Assembly (NCBI GenBank): GCA_024742395.1
Contig: JANSYO010000012.1
Coordinates: forward strand, 1-64,000
From: Cytophagales bacterium
GTDB lineage: Bacteria > Bacteroidota > Bacteroidia > Cytophagales > Spirosomataceae
DNA: 64,000 nt
Direction of reading: 5' to 3'
The notes beneath the pieces are model-generated. The model saw nothing but the letters and a program-made list of their open reading frames with translations, had not been told where the DNA came from and did not search any database. The position numbers and the translations under genes are program-made. Below are positions 34,981 to 44,073 of the stretch, piece after piece. The first letter of the stretch is position 1, and every line of letters begins with the position of its first letter.

Positions 34981-35000
34981 TACATTCTTTCTAGAATGTA
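34981..35000. promoter_or_regulatory. 20-bp operator-like palindrome upstream of the Crp/Fnr gene
   Basis: TACATTCT and AGAATGTA are perfect reverse complements separated by TTCT, ending 29 bases before the regulator's ATG. Its size and symmetry suit binding of a homodimeric Crp/Fnr-type protein, so autoregulation is plausible. It differs from the E. coli CRP site TGTGA-N6-TCACA. Confidence 0.5.
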
Positions 35001-35029
35001 TTTTCCCATTTTCACACATATAAATATTA

Positions 35030-35605
35030 ATGAGAAAGTTTATCACTCACCTGCAAGAGAATTTTGGTTTCAGTAAAGAAGAAGTTGAAGAGATTGTCCC
35101 CCTTTTTGAAAAGGTAACTTTTGAAAAGAATGATTTTCTTATTCAGCAAATGGGCTATAGTGATCAAGTCTTCTTTATTCAAGAAGGATTGGTTAGAGAA
35201 TTCTTCACGCATGACAATGTGAGTGACGAAGACAACACCACTCAGTTTGTCAGTGAAGGAGACTTTTACTTCTCCACATACGCGGCGATAGAAGACCAAC
35301 GATCTACTTTTTTTACTCAGGCCTTAGAACCTGTAAATGCCATGATGGCAAAAAAAGGTGCAATACTGGAGCTGCTATACAAATCCTTCACTATTGACCG
35401 CCTAGTACTACTCATTATGGCGGATAGCCTGTTAAGGGAAGAGAAGTCTAAACGTATTTTTATGAAAACCAGAAAAGCAGCTGAGAGATACAATCTGTTT
35501 AATGAGGTTTTTCCACAACTACAAGATAGAATCAGTGACAAATATGTCGCCTCATTTCTTCAAATAAACTCTTCAACCTTAAGCCGAATAAGATCAAAAA
35601 AGTAA
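35030..35605 (+). CDS. Crp/Fnr family transcriptional regulator
   Basis: 191 residues. A cyclic-nucleotide-binding-like jelly-roll covers ~15-120 (FFIQEGLVREFFTHDN, then FYFSTYAAIEDQRSTFF), a connecting helix ~120-150, and a small helix-turn-helix at the end (SDKYVASFLQINSSTLSRIR). The phosphate-binding Glu/Arg signature of true cAMP sensors is not seen, as in most Bacteroidota members, whose ligand is usually unknown. A 20-bp palindrome lies just upstream. The stop is three bases from the 3' end of the convergent DUF1080 gene. Confidence 0.88.
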   Translation: MRKFITHLQENFGFSKEEVEEIVPLFEKVTFEKNDFLIQQMGYSDQVFFIQEGLVREFFTHDNVSDEDNTTQFVSEGDFYFSTYAAIEDQRSTFFTQALEPVNAMMAKKGAILELLYKSFTIDRLVLLIMADSLLREEKSKRIFMKTRKAAERYNLFNEVFPQLQDRISDKYVASFLQINSSTLSRIRSKK

Positions 35606-35608
35606 GTT

Positions 35609-36307
35609 TTACTGAGTCAAACTTTTGATTTTTGACAGATTGATATGCCTGAACTCTACTTCCGCTCCTTCTGATTGCAAAGCAAACTGACCTGAGGTAG
35701 CAGTGGCATTAAAACCATAATTAATCATTCTATTATTTAACCATACCTTCACTTTGTCTTCAAAACACTCAATTACCATATGATTCCACTCTCCCGGATT
35801 GTTCTCTACGTTTCCGGTTAAATTGGGAATGCGTCTGTTTTTATCACCATCTACACCCCACTTTTCTTTTGGCCCTCTTCTTGCTTCCATATTGGGCACT
35901 TCTATATTCTCTCCTATACACCAAAAGTCGCCACCGTTCTGATGCATAAGTTGCACCTCAATAGACTGCGGAAACATTTTATAAAGCCTTCGGGACTTAG
36001 AAACATGTACCAGTGCTCCGCAATTTGCAGGTTTTGCGGCAAAGCGATAATCAAATTCAACCCGATAATTTGAAAAAGAAGCATCTGTAATCAAATGACC
36101 ACCGGGCGTTCCACGGGTAACCAATAATCCATCCCGAACAAAAAAAGGATTCACAGCTTCTTTGTTATTATCCATTTCAGGTACATCCCAATGCCAACCG
36201 CTGAGATCTTTCCCATTGAAAAGTGGAGTAGATTTTAAACAGTTTGAGTCAAGAGTAAAAGAGCTTCCAAGAAAAAGGAGAATTAGTAGACTGAATACTT
36301 TTTTCAT
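35609..36307 (-). CDS. Secreted DUF1080 family protein (3-keto-disaccharide hydrolase-like)
   Basis: 232 residues with a signal peptide (KVFSLLILLFLGSSFTL). The single concanavalin-like beta-sandwich domain opens with PLFNGKDLSGWHWD, a standard DUF1080 start, and continues with YRVEFDYRFAAKPANCGALV and the WNHMVIECFEDKVKVWLNN strand pair. Members are periplasmic or surface proteins; some hydrolyse 3-keto-glycosides, others only bind carbohydrate. No sugar-utilisation cluster surrounds it, so the substrate is unknown. Confidence 0.88.
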   Translation of the reverse strand: MKKVFSLLILLFLGSSFTLDSNCLKSTPLFNGKDLSGWHWDVPEMDNNKEAVNPFFVRDGLLVTRGTPGGHLITDASFSNYRVEFDYRFAAKPANCGALVHVSKSRRLYKMFPQSIEVQLMHQNGGDFWCIGENIEVPNMEARRGPKEKWGVDGDKNRRIPNLTGNVENNPGEWNHMVIECFEDKVKVWLNNRMINYGFNATATSGQFALQSEGAEVEFRHINLSKIKSLTQ

Positions 36308-36386
36308 TTATAGTTCAATAGGTAAATAATTATATGAATATAAGAACTATTCATGCCAATTCGCCTCTTGTATAGATGAATAGTTA

Positions 36387-36394
36387 TAAATTTG
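36387..36394 (+). promoter_or_regulatory. Possible -7 element of the phosphatase gene
   Basis: TAAATTTG fits TAnnTTTG and lies 20 bases before ATG 36415. A TTG at 36368-36370 is 16 bases upstream, slightly closer than ideal. Confidence 0.45.
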
Positions 36395-36414
36395 CCTGAT
36401 TCCAACATCGACTA

Positions 36415-37152
36415 ATGTTCAGTCTATTTAAGAAAAAAAAATCCATCAAGAATACATTCGAGTTCCTGGGAACCGATATGCACTCACATCTTTTGCCAGC
36501 GGTAGATGATGGCAGTGACTCTATAGTAACCTCTTCATTTCTTATTAGTGAGTTGGCCGAGCTCGGCTTTAATAAACTCATCACTACACCTCACATCTAT
36601 ACAGATTTTTATAAAAATAGCCGGGAGACACTTGAGCCTGCGTTTCAAGAGCTTAAATCTCAGATTGGTAAGTCTATTCCTGATATTCCTATCAGTTACT
36701 CTGCCGAATACTTTTTAGACACATTTTTTGAGGAAAAACTTAAGAATAAGGAGCTAATTCCCTTTGGTGATAAGCATATACTCCTGGAGATTTCTTTTGT
36801 AGGTTACTCCCCTATTTTGGAGCAAACCGTCTTTGACCTTGTCATGCAAGGTTACAAACCAATCCTTGCTCACCCGGAACGTTATACGTATTTAGGTAAA
36901 TCATTTAATACATTCAGGAAATTAAGGGAACTTGGCTGCGAACTTCAGCTAAACATTAATTCGCTGGGGGGATATTATGGAAAAGCCTCTGAAGAAATTG
37001 CGAGGCAACTCATGGAAGAAAAGCTGGTCAGCTATCTGGGCACAGACATGCACAATGAAAGGCATCTTGATTTCCTTAAAAAAATGGCCCGAAATTCAAG
37101 GCTAATGAAAGAAATAAGAGCGTATGAGTGGCAGAATAGTGAGTTGTATTGA
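36415..37152 (+). CDS. CpsB/YwqE-type protein-tyrosine phosphatase (PHP fold)
   Basis: 245 residues. The metal-binding PHP signature DMHSHLLPAVDDGSD (~22-36) is followed by TTPHIYTDFY, an LLEISFVGYS strand, HPERYTYL and GTDMHNERH, which supply the other metal-coordinating histidines and aspartates. Such enzymes dephosphorylate the tyrosine tail of BY-kinases and so control capsule or exopolysaccharide length. The window contains a BY-kinase with a tyrosine-rich tail (53530-55935), a natural substrate, though the two genes are ~16 kb apart. It converges on the initiating transferase with a 5-bp gap. Confidence 0.92.
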   Translation: MFSLFKKKKSIKNTFEFLGTDMHSHLLPAVDDGSDSIVTSSFLISELAELGFNKLITTPHIYTDFYKNSRETLEPAFQELKSQIGKSIPDIPISYSAEYFLDTFFEEKLKNKELIPFGDKHILLEISFVGYSPILEQTVFDLVMQGYKPILAHPERYTYLGKSFNTFRKLRELGCELQLNINSLGGYYGKASEEIARQLMEEKLVSYLGTDMHNERHLDFLKKMARNSRLMKEIRAYEWQNSELY

Positions 37153-37157
37153 TTAAA

Positions 37158-38546
37158 CTAATATGCGTTTTCCTCTCCTTTAAGCATGTTGTAAATTGTC
37201 ATAAAGATTATCTTGATGTCTAGCCAAAATGTCCAATTCTCAATATACCAGATATCAAATTCCACACGCTTTTGCATTGCATCAAGGGTTTTGGTTTCGC
37301 CACGATAACCGTTAACCTGTGCCCAACCGGTAATACCTGGCTTTACCCAATGCCTGACCAAGTAGCTACTTACTTCATCTTTCGTTCGTACATTGTGCTC
37401 ATGAGCATGAGGACGAGGACCTACGATAGACATATCTCCTTTCATTACATTAATGAATTGGGGTAACTCGTCCAGATTGGATTTTCTCAAAAATGCTCCA
37501 ACCTTCGTTATCCTAGGATCATTCTGCCGAGCCTGGTTGAATTCATTTCTTTCATTTACATCATTACTTTCTGGTCGCATAGACCTGAACTTGAAGCACT
37601 TAAATTTCTCTCCATTTTTACCCCATCTATCTTGCAAAAAGAATACAGGGCCTTTAGAATCTAACTTTATTATTATCGCAAGAATAGGAAATAGCCAGGA
37701 AAGAAGCAATATGAATACTAGAGAAGCAAAAGCAATATCAAACATACGCTTTAGAATTCTCCAATGATCAAGCTGAAGCGGTTCAGACCTTAGAGTAATT
37801 AATGGATAATTACCAAAGAGCTGAAACTGTACCCTACTCAGATAATAATTATTATAGTTTGGAATAAATTTCATTCTTACACCTTTTGCTTCGCAAAAAC
37901 TGAATAGCTCATGTAGCATATTTTTGTTTAACGAATCTGTTGTAACAATCAAATCATCAACCTGAAGGTTATGATTTAAGGAATAGAATTTCTCTAAGTC
38001 CCCTAAATAAGTATAAGGACTTTCTTCCTGCTCTTCTTTAGCTATAACACCTAATACACTCATTCCGTAATGAGGTTTGGAGTAAATAAGAGATATCAGG
38101 TTTTCTGTGATATCATTATAACCCACAAAAACTACGTAACGTTTATTACCACCGTGAGTCCGATAATATAATAAAGTTTTCTTTTCAAAGTAATTTTTTA
38201 ATATTAGGGCAAGTGACAAGAGCAAACCAAAATATAATACAAATAAACGTGTGTACTCATGGCTATTTAAAATAAAGAATATCTGACCAGCCACAAGTAG
38301 TTGAACAGCCACATTTTGCAAAATTAAAAGTAACTCGCCTATATACTTTTCTGTCCTAAACTCGTCATATAGATTTGATATTTTGGAACTGAAATACCAG
38401 AAAAAGGCCTGAACGCAAAGCATCAAAGCTGAGTTCTTTTCAAACGTTCTACCGCTTAGTTTTCCTGCTATTAAAAATACAACAACAAGTATCGCAACAT
38501 CCGTTATTAATTTAATATATCCGAGTTTCTTAATACTTCTAACCAT
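37158..38546 (-). CDS. Undecaprenyl-phosphate sugar phosphotransferase (WbaP/WcaJ-type initiating enzyme)
   Basis: 462 residues. An N-terminal region with about four transmembrane helices (~12-115) and a Rossmann-like central part (~125-230, VVFVGYNDITENL) precede the catalytic bacterial sugar-transferase domain (~268-462): KRMFDIAFASLVF, the SKGPVFFLQDRWG motif, FKFRSMRPES, and the DELPQFINVMKGDMSIVGPR block. It transfers a sugar-1-phosphate to undecaprenyl phosphate, starting the repeat unit. It is the last gene of the minus-strand EPS block, four bases past the 3' end of the pseudogene. Confidence 0.95.
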   Translation of the reverse strand: MVRSIKKLGYIKLITDVAILVVVFLIAGKLSGRTFEKNSALMLCVQAFFWYFSSKISNLYDEFRTEKYIGELLLILQNVAVQLLVAGQIFFILNSHEYTRLFVLYFGLLLSLALILKNYFEKKTLLYYRTHGGNKRYVVFVGYNDITENLISLIYSKPHYGMSVLGVIAKEEQEESPYTYLGDLEKFYSLNHNLQVDDLIVTTDSLNKNMLHELFSFCEAKGVRMKFIPNYNNYYLSRVQFQLFGNYPLITLRSEPLQLDHWRILKRMFDIAFASLVFILLLSWLFPILAIIIKLDSKGPVFFLQDRWGKNGEKFKCFKFRSMRPESNDVNERNEFNQARQNDPRITKVGAFLRKSNLDELPQFINVMKGDMSIVGPRPHAHEHNVRTKDEVSSYLVRHWVKPGITGWAQVNGYRGETKTLDAMQKRVEFDIWYIENWTFWLDIKIIFMTIYNMLKGEENAY

Positions 38547-38549
38547 AAT

Positions 38550-40735
38550 CTAATTACAATAAGAGTTTTCTAATTCCAGAACCATACGCCAGCTTCTATA
38601 TTCAATTCGATAGCCCTCCTGAGGATACGGCCATGTCACCGCTCCATCAGTTGAGACTCTGAAATCATAAGTATTACTTTGACTAAGTTTAAATGTTTTC
38701 ACTTTACGCGTTGATGGACTAAAAGTCAATAAGTCTCTCCACTCTTGTTTTCCATGATCTGAATACTAAGCTTTCATTTGAGCAGGCAATTGTTCTTCAT
38801 TCAATGATTGTCCGCTTCCACATATAATATCAAAGCTTACATCAATAGGATCTGGAGCGTTTGTCCATTTGACTAAATCAATTAAGTGTGATTCTGTATC
38901 TAAACACGACGCATAAGTTTTCGACTCCCAAATTGGTTTTTTATTGTCCCCAGCATGTATACCACTGTAATCATAGAATGACAGTTTAATACTATCTATT
39001 GCGGTGGCTAAAGAACTTACCTTAAACTTTGCACCACTGTTAGGTACAAAATAAAAACTTTGATGAATTTTATCCGATTTTGCATTTGTAACCTTAAACA
39101 GATAGGATATGTCTAAATCCTAATAGATATTCAAAACCTCAAAAGAAGGTCCATTTCTACAAATAACTTCAGTTAAGCCTGAAAAGTAATAACCCGGTTC
39201 TTCAATATCAGTTTCAACAATCACAGTACAGTCAGCTAACCTTCTTGGTAAAACATGGTCGTAAAGTGTAAATCGACCATTGTGAAAGACATATACTGGT
39301 AAAAGGCTATCAGTTCCAACTGAAGTATCCAAACAAAAAATTAAAGAGTATGTATCCAGAAAACTCGTCTCTTCATTCTCGAGGCTAATTGATCTGATAT
39401 ACACACCTCCATATAAATCTTTAAGATTTTGACTCAGAGGCATTAATTCACCTGCTCTTTTATAAAGGTTAAACATATTTCCACCCGCCGGCAAAAAACG
39501 CTTGGCAATTGGTCTAAAATAATGCACTAACCAGTGATAATCGCTGCTTTATCACTGAGTTCTGACTCCAACTTTATTAAAATAGTACCATTTTTAAAAG
39601 AGGCCATTTTTGTCATTTTTGAGAGCATAATAGACGAAACCTCATTTTGCACTTTTCCAAGTTTTCCCTTTCTTAGAATCGAAAAATAATTCTTCCTGAA
39701 AGGCCAATCAAAAGACAAAAATTGATTGGTGTAACCAGCACGCCGAAAGCTCAGTCCAAACTGGAGATTATCTCAACCTTTCGGGTTCCATTCGGGAGAA
39801 ATTGCTAAATACAAATAACCTTCTTTGTTAAAAGAGAACTTCCTCGAACTCAATGGAGTTACTACTTATTCTATATCCCTCCATACTAAACTAAACTCAG
39901 TGGAATCTGCAAGAGAGTTAAAATCAAAATGTTCAACTCTCAGCTTTATTAGCCCTTCAGAAATAGGCTCTTTAAAATGTAATACCACACCTTCTAAAGG
40001 GAAACACATGCTTGATAAAATGCGAGCAAAAATAGTAAAACTATGCTGGTTACCTTATCTAATACCTTCATTTGAGGCCAAATCCTATCTTAAAAAAGGG
40101 ATAATAGCGATACCCAGAAAGATTCTTCTCAATCATAGGCAATTCATTTTCAATATGGGTACTTTCCAAAAAACCTTCATAAACCAAATCCAAAGAGGGC
40201 TTCGATAAAAAGAAAAGTCCAATACCTAAATACAGACTATCCTCTTTGCATTTAGAAGACAAAACCAATCAATTTCAAAAAAAGTTTGTAGCCTTGCCCA
40301 TAGTAAACTCGCCCTGTTATAACCGAAATCTTCTGGCCTAATCTTTACCGAAGAAAACACCAGTCCCTTTTGAGTTTCAACCAGTACAATCGTTTTTTGA
40401 ACCACAGTATAAGTCCCTCCTAGCTGCAATGTATTCCTAGGAGTAAATGAGTACTTACCAGACAGCATCCATCTTATCCAATGAATCTCAGGAATCAATA
40501 TGAGATCTCCGTCATTTCCCATATTAAAATTAAGCTTTCGATTAATTCCTAAACCCGAAAAACCAGATAGAATCCCCCAATCCTTATACTGTTTTTGCAC
40601 AAAATAATTTAAACCATCTAAACCAAGAGAAACACCGGTTTCAATACAAGACTCATTTTGAAATATTTCTTGTTATAATACAATTTTTATTGTTACTAAA
40701 AGCAAAAGAGAAACGAGAAAGAATAACCTTAGCAT
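38550..40735 (-). pseudogene. Decayed outer-membrane/surface protein gene in the EPS locus
   Basis: On the minus strand one long frame can be traced from ATG 40735 (signal-like MLRLFFLVSLLLLV) to TAG at 38552. It is interrupted by premature stops at 40673-40675 (TAA), 40055-40057 (TAA), 39866-39868 (TAA), 39773-39775 (TGA), 39120-39122 (TAG) and 38766-38768 (TAG), and by frame changes near 40262, 40075 and 39530. Between lesions the protein reads smoothly: a beta-barrel-like part (SGFSGLGINRKLNFNMG), a beta-sandwich-like part (SADSTEF-like and SLVWRDIE strands), LQFGLSFRRAGYTNQF, and a C-terminal part ending with a beta-rich, tryptophan-containing stretch. All three stop codons occur, so this is decay and not recoding. 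The original product, roughly 725 residues, is not recognised; context suggests an outer-membrane protein of EPS assembly. Confidence 0.85.
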
Positions 40736-40923
40736 ATAATTTACAAAATACACATAACAAACCCTTTATGGGATAAAAATCACAAACCCCATTTAAATAC
40801 CCCTTCTTTTGAAGAAAAAAAAGTTATTAATATATCATTTAAATATATTAATATAATTCAATTATAATAATTCAATATTTACTCCTTTTTTATTATATTT
40901 AAGGTATAAAAATTATTAATGTC

Positions 40924-41016
40924 ATGAGAGAAAACGACAACTATACATTAAGCCTATGGGGGCGGTTTAGCATCCTTTTACTATTAGTGGGAATGGTCAT
41001 CTGGATCATCTATTAA
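40924..41016 (+). CDS. Possible 30-residue single-span membrane peptide
   Basis: ATG 40924 opens a 30-codon frame: polar N-terminus (MRENDNYTLSLWGRF) and one strong hydrophobic helix (SILLLLVGMVIWIIY) at the very end. It runs against the EPS genes and its stop overlaps the 3' end of the YjbH C-terminal-half gene. The surrounding 40736-40923 is very AT-rich and otherwise empty. Small membrane peptides of this kind exist, but no homology is known to me and the frame could be chance. Confidence 0.35.
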   Translation: MRENDNYTLSLWGRFSILLLLVGMVIWIIY

Positions 41017-42122
41017 TTGTCATTCCAATAATAAACATGCTGTTGGCGAAGCCTTCTTGATAAATCAGTATACGTCTTGAAGACTTCGCCAATTTTAAAC
41101 CCTCTTGAATATAAATATTGAAAGGGAAAATCCTCGGCTGTTCGAAGCCTCATCCTTTTATTTTGCACCAGTGTGCCTGGCCAAATCCTAAAGGCAACAT
41201 CTACTCCTATTGTGGCTCCATTTCCACTGGAAATACCAAAAAGGCCTATTTCTGCTCTCTTAAACTGGCGAATTAAATCAGCACGAACACCTCTGTCGGA
41301 ATGTAAAAACTGGCCACCGCTCAACTTTAGCGTCAAGTCATGGTTCTTAAATCTATAAGCGACGTTTGCCAAAAATGAGAACTCACGCAAACCCGTATAC
41401 TTAAAACTTTTAGGATAAAAATAATAATAACCACTAAAAGAGCTCTCCATACCATATGACCAGGATTTATCTAAAGGATAGTTTAGAAATACAACTTTAA
41501 AACCATATCGATCTTGAAAAAACAAACCACTAGACAATTGAGCATATCCACTTTTACCTATTTTCATAAAGTAGTCAAGATAGCTTGGTGCCCATCGCAG
41601 GCTAAGTGGCTGCTGATCAATATCATTAATCAATGGAATGTGAAGTCCGGAATAAAATGTTAAACCTCTGAGAATTTGAACTTTCGTTGAGACTAATAGT
41701 CCCGCTTTAGCCTCAACTGCTTTGTTTAGGTTTCCGTAAATAGCCCGATAATCTGGCTGCAACCAAATATCTATTTTATAATTACGAAGAAGGAAACCTC
41801 CCGGACTTTTAATATTTCCCTCTCCTATAAGCCATTTACCCCCATCCTTTTTGTAAGTTGTCAAAATTTGTCCTTGATACTGTGGACTAAAATATTGGAA
41901 TTCAGGGTACTCTTTACTTAAAAAAGTTATAAATGAATAATGGTCTCTATGAACTCGTTGATCGAACGAAAGACTACTATCTATTATCGAAACATTCTCT
42001 AAATCTAATAATTCCTGTGCATAAGAACATTTTACAAAAAAAGAGAAATATATCAATCCCCAAATAACATTATATTTAAACCTAGTAGATAAGCACGTAA
42101 TGAAGCAATGATTATTATCCAT
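41013..42122 (-). CDS. YjbH-like outer-membrane protein, C-terminal half
   Basis: 369 residues from ATG 42122 (a TTG nine bases upstream is less likely); signal peptide ends CSYAQ. The sequence resembles the second beta-barrel of YjbH/DUF940 proteins: a region with SFDQRVHRDH and FQYFSPQYQGQ, then YRAIYGNLNKAVEAKAGLLV, a barrel with many aromatic strands, NYPLDKSWSYGMESSF, and IGVDVAFRIWPGTL near the end. In Gammaproteobacteria YjbH is one ~700-residue outer-membrane protein encoded with exopolysaccharide genes. Here it is separate from the N-terminal half, with its own signal peptide and a 68-bp gap. It probably aids EPS passage or anchoring. Confidence 0.7.
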   Translation of the reverse strand: MDNNHCFITCLSTRFKYNVIWGLIYFSFFVKCSYAQELLDLENVSIIDSSLSFDQRVHRDHYSFITFLSKEYPEFQYFSPQYQGQILTTYKKDGGKWLIGEGNIKSPGGFLLRNYKIDIWLQPDYRAIYGNLNKAVEAKAGLLVSTKVQILRGLTFYSGLHIPLINDIDQQPLSLRWAPSYLDYFMKIGKSGYAQLSSGLFFQDRYGFKVVFLNYPLDKSWSYGMESSFSGYYYFYPKSFKYTGLREFSFLANVAYRFKNHDLTLKLSGGQFLHSDRGVRADLIRQFKRAEIGLFGISSGNGATIGVDVAFRIWPGTLVQNKRMRLRTAEDFPFQYLYSRGFKIGEVFKTYTDLSRRLRQQHVYYWNDN

Positions 42123-42190
42123 TCTCTTCAACCATTATATAAGGCTAGACAATCCATTAAATCAGAATCTAATTTGATTTTCGAAACACT

Positions 42191-42994
42191 TCACTTGGTT
42201 AAAGACTGCTCCAGATAAAATCCAAACATATACTGATCAAAATTCAAAACCCCTCCTTGAATATGAAATTTCTTAAAAAATCTAACATGCAATCCTGAAT
42301 TGAATTTCTGCCCATCCCATTCTATCATTAAATGAATTCTTTCTTTGTATGCAACTTTTACTCCTCCAAAGAGTCCAACTAGGTATTCATTACCATAAAG
42401 GTCATTTGATTTTTTCTGCAAGCTAAAATTCGATAATACATTAGAGTTATTAAGATTTTTCTCGTTTCTGTAAAGATAATATGGACTTCCAAAACCCAAT
42501 GTTCCCGAAAAGTCAAGTCTGTTTCTTTTAAATGATTTAGTCGCAACAACCATATTTGATTCAATCGCCGCATCTGTAGTAAAAGGTGAAGAAAATCCTA
42601 TTATTACAGCCGGCATATACTCTTTTTCATAAAACAACTGATATCTAATATCAAGCTGCCTATCACCAATCCCATACCTCTTTTTGGGCCTACCGTTTAC
42701 CAAAGGATGAAGCAAAAGAAATGTGATTTCCAACCTTGGCATTAGGCTCAAATTTGCAAAAAGTACTCTTTCAGAATTCCTCTTAGATCTTCTTAAACTG
42801 TAATTGATTGGATTAAAAAGATAACCTGAACTTAATAACCCATCCGTACCAGACGAAGCATCAGGAATATACATTAAACCAGACTTGCCAGACAGATTTC
42901 TTTGTCCAAAAGAAGTTAATAAAAACAGCATTAAAAGGCAAGTCAAATTAACTTTTCGACTCGCCTTTTTTTTGTTTATAATAGAATTCTTCAC
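42191..42994 (-). CDS. YjbH-like outer-membrane protein, N-terminal half
   Basis: 267 residues from a GTG start at 42994, eight bases after the lipoprotein stop. A signal peptide (LLMLFLLTSFGQR) is followed by the YjbH opening motif GLMYIPDASSGTDGLLSSGY, then MPRLEITFLLLHPLV, IGDRQLDIRYQLFYEKEYMP, and VATKSFKRNRLDFSGTLGFG, matching the order of blocks in the first YjbH barrel. It ends cleanly with a barrel-type last strand (FGFYLEQSLTK). Separate genes for the two YjbH halves, each with an export signal, imply a two-protein assembly rather than a broken gene. Confidence 0.75.
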   Translation of the reverse strand: MKNSIINKKKASRKVNLTCLLMLFLLTSFGQRNLSGKSGLMYIPDASSGTDGLLSSGYLFNPINYSLRRSKRNSERVLFANLSLMPRLEITFLLLHPLVNGRPKKRYGIGDRQLDIRYQLFYEKEYMPAVIIGFSSPFTTDAAIESNMVVATKSFKRNRLDFSGTLGFGSPYYLYRNEKNLNNSNVLSNFSLQKKSNDLYGNEYLVGLFGGVKVAYKERIHLMIEWDGQKFNSGLHVRFFKKFHIQGGVLNFDQYMFGFYLEQSLTK

Positions 42995-43002
42995 CTTACT
43001 AT

Positions 43003-44046
43003 TTAACTACTACCCCCTTGATTGTGACAAGAGGAAATTAGTCCTTCATAAATAGAAATAATTCTTGCCAACTCAGTATTATAATTGGTCTGAATTGCCT
43101 GCAATTGCTTATCTCTGACAGCTACTGCCTTAGCTATCTTTTTATCTCTAGCCAGTTCATCTGCTTTTAACTGTTTAGACAATTGAGCATTATATTTCGA
43201 TATGTCATCTGACATTTTAGCGTACATAACTAGTTTTAGCAAGGACTTTGTACTAGAATCAAAAGTTGTACTCGCATCTATACTGGCAATAATTAACAAT
43301 ATTTGAGATATACGCGTCTCAATTTTGCCCTGCCATTTTAAAGTTGAAGCAACGATTGCAGCATCAAATTCATTGGTTATTAATACTTCTCTTGCCTCAT
43401 AAATACTTGTAGCATTAGCCTCTTGAGATAGTTTTTGAGCATCGATAATAGCTTTTGCGGGATCAAAAGCCGATTGGGCAGCATCAGTGCATTCATCTTG
43501 CACTCCAAGAAAAATCTCAGTTGCTCCATAAATATGAGTCTGTTCTGTCAATTGACCTGAATACTTACGAGCAGAAACACTTTCTCCATCAACGGTCGGA
43601 TCTACAACCGAAGTCAAAAAAGCGTCAAGTGCTCCTGAAGCTAACACAGCGTTAACAGTATTTTGAGCTTCGGAAGGCAAGCCCTCACCTTTGGCTAATC
43701 CCTGTACCACCTCTTCACTAAAAGCATTAACCGTTGCCTCAACATCGGCCTCAGTAAGTTTGTTTGACACTTGAGTTGTGGCAGTATTTAACTCCGTGGT
43801 TACTTCACCATTAGCCAAGGCCTCCAAAGCAATGGCCACTGCTTCCGGCTCCTCGGTTTCGGCCTCAGTTGTAGTAGTTGCCTCTGGCTCTTCCGTTTCG
43901 ACTTCCATAAGCTCAACCTCACCGAATTCCTCCTCAAAATTATACTCGATAGGTTCATCTATCGGATCCTTCTTACAACCTCCCATTGTAAGTAACACCA
44001 GCAAAGCAACCAATGTTGCCAATCGTAATATACTCGTTTGTTTCAT
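43003..44046 (-). CDS. Lipoprotein of unknown family in the EPS locus
   Basis: 347 residues from ATG 44046, which gives a proper lipoprotein signal (TLVALLVLLTMGGC, Cys ~24); an ATG nine codons upstream is less suitable. An acidic, repetitive linker follows (two copies of ETEEPEA, residues ~50-75), then a mostly helical domain with many Ala, Gln and Lys, ending in a long helix (VRDKQLQAIQTNY). No family is recognised. It lies directly before the split YjbH genes, the position held by the lipoprotein YjbF in enterobacterial yjbEFGH, although sequence similarity to YjbF is not visible. Confidence 0.8.
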   Translation of the reverse strand: MKQTSILRLATLVALLVLLTMGGCKKDPIDEPIEYNFEEEFGEVELMEVETEEPEATTTTEAETEEPEAVAIALEALANGEVTTELNTATTQVSNKLTEADVEATVNAFSEEVVQGLAKGEGLPSEAQNTVNAVLASGALDAFLTSVVDPTVDGESVSARKYSGQLTEQTHIYGATEIFLGVQDECTDAAQSAFDPAKAIIDAQKLSQEANATSIYEAREVLITNEFDAAIVASTLKWQGKIETRISQILLIIASIDASTTFDSSTKSLLKLVMYAKMSDDISKYNAQLSKQLKADELARDKKIAKAVAVRDKQLQAIQTNYNTELARIISIYEGLISSCHNQGGSS

Positions 44047-44073
44047 GATAATTATATTTAAAAAATGGATCAC

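Noticed and set aside
38550-40735. The in-frame TAGs at 39120 and 38766 as evidence of stop-codon recoding.
   Set aside because: TAA and TGA stops and three frame changes occur in the same traced gene, while neighbouring genes end normally at such stops; decay explains all.
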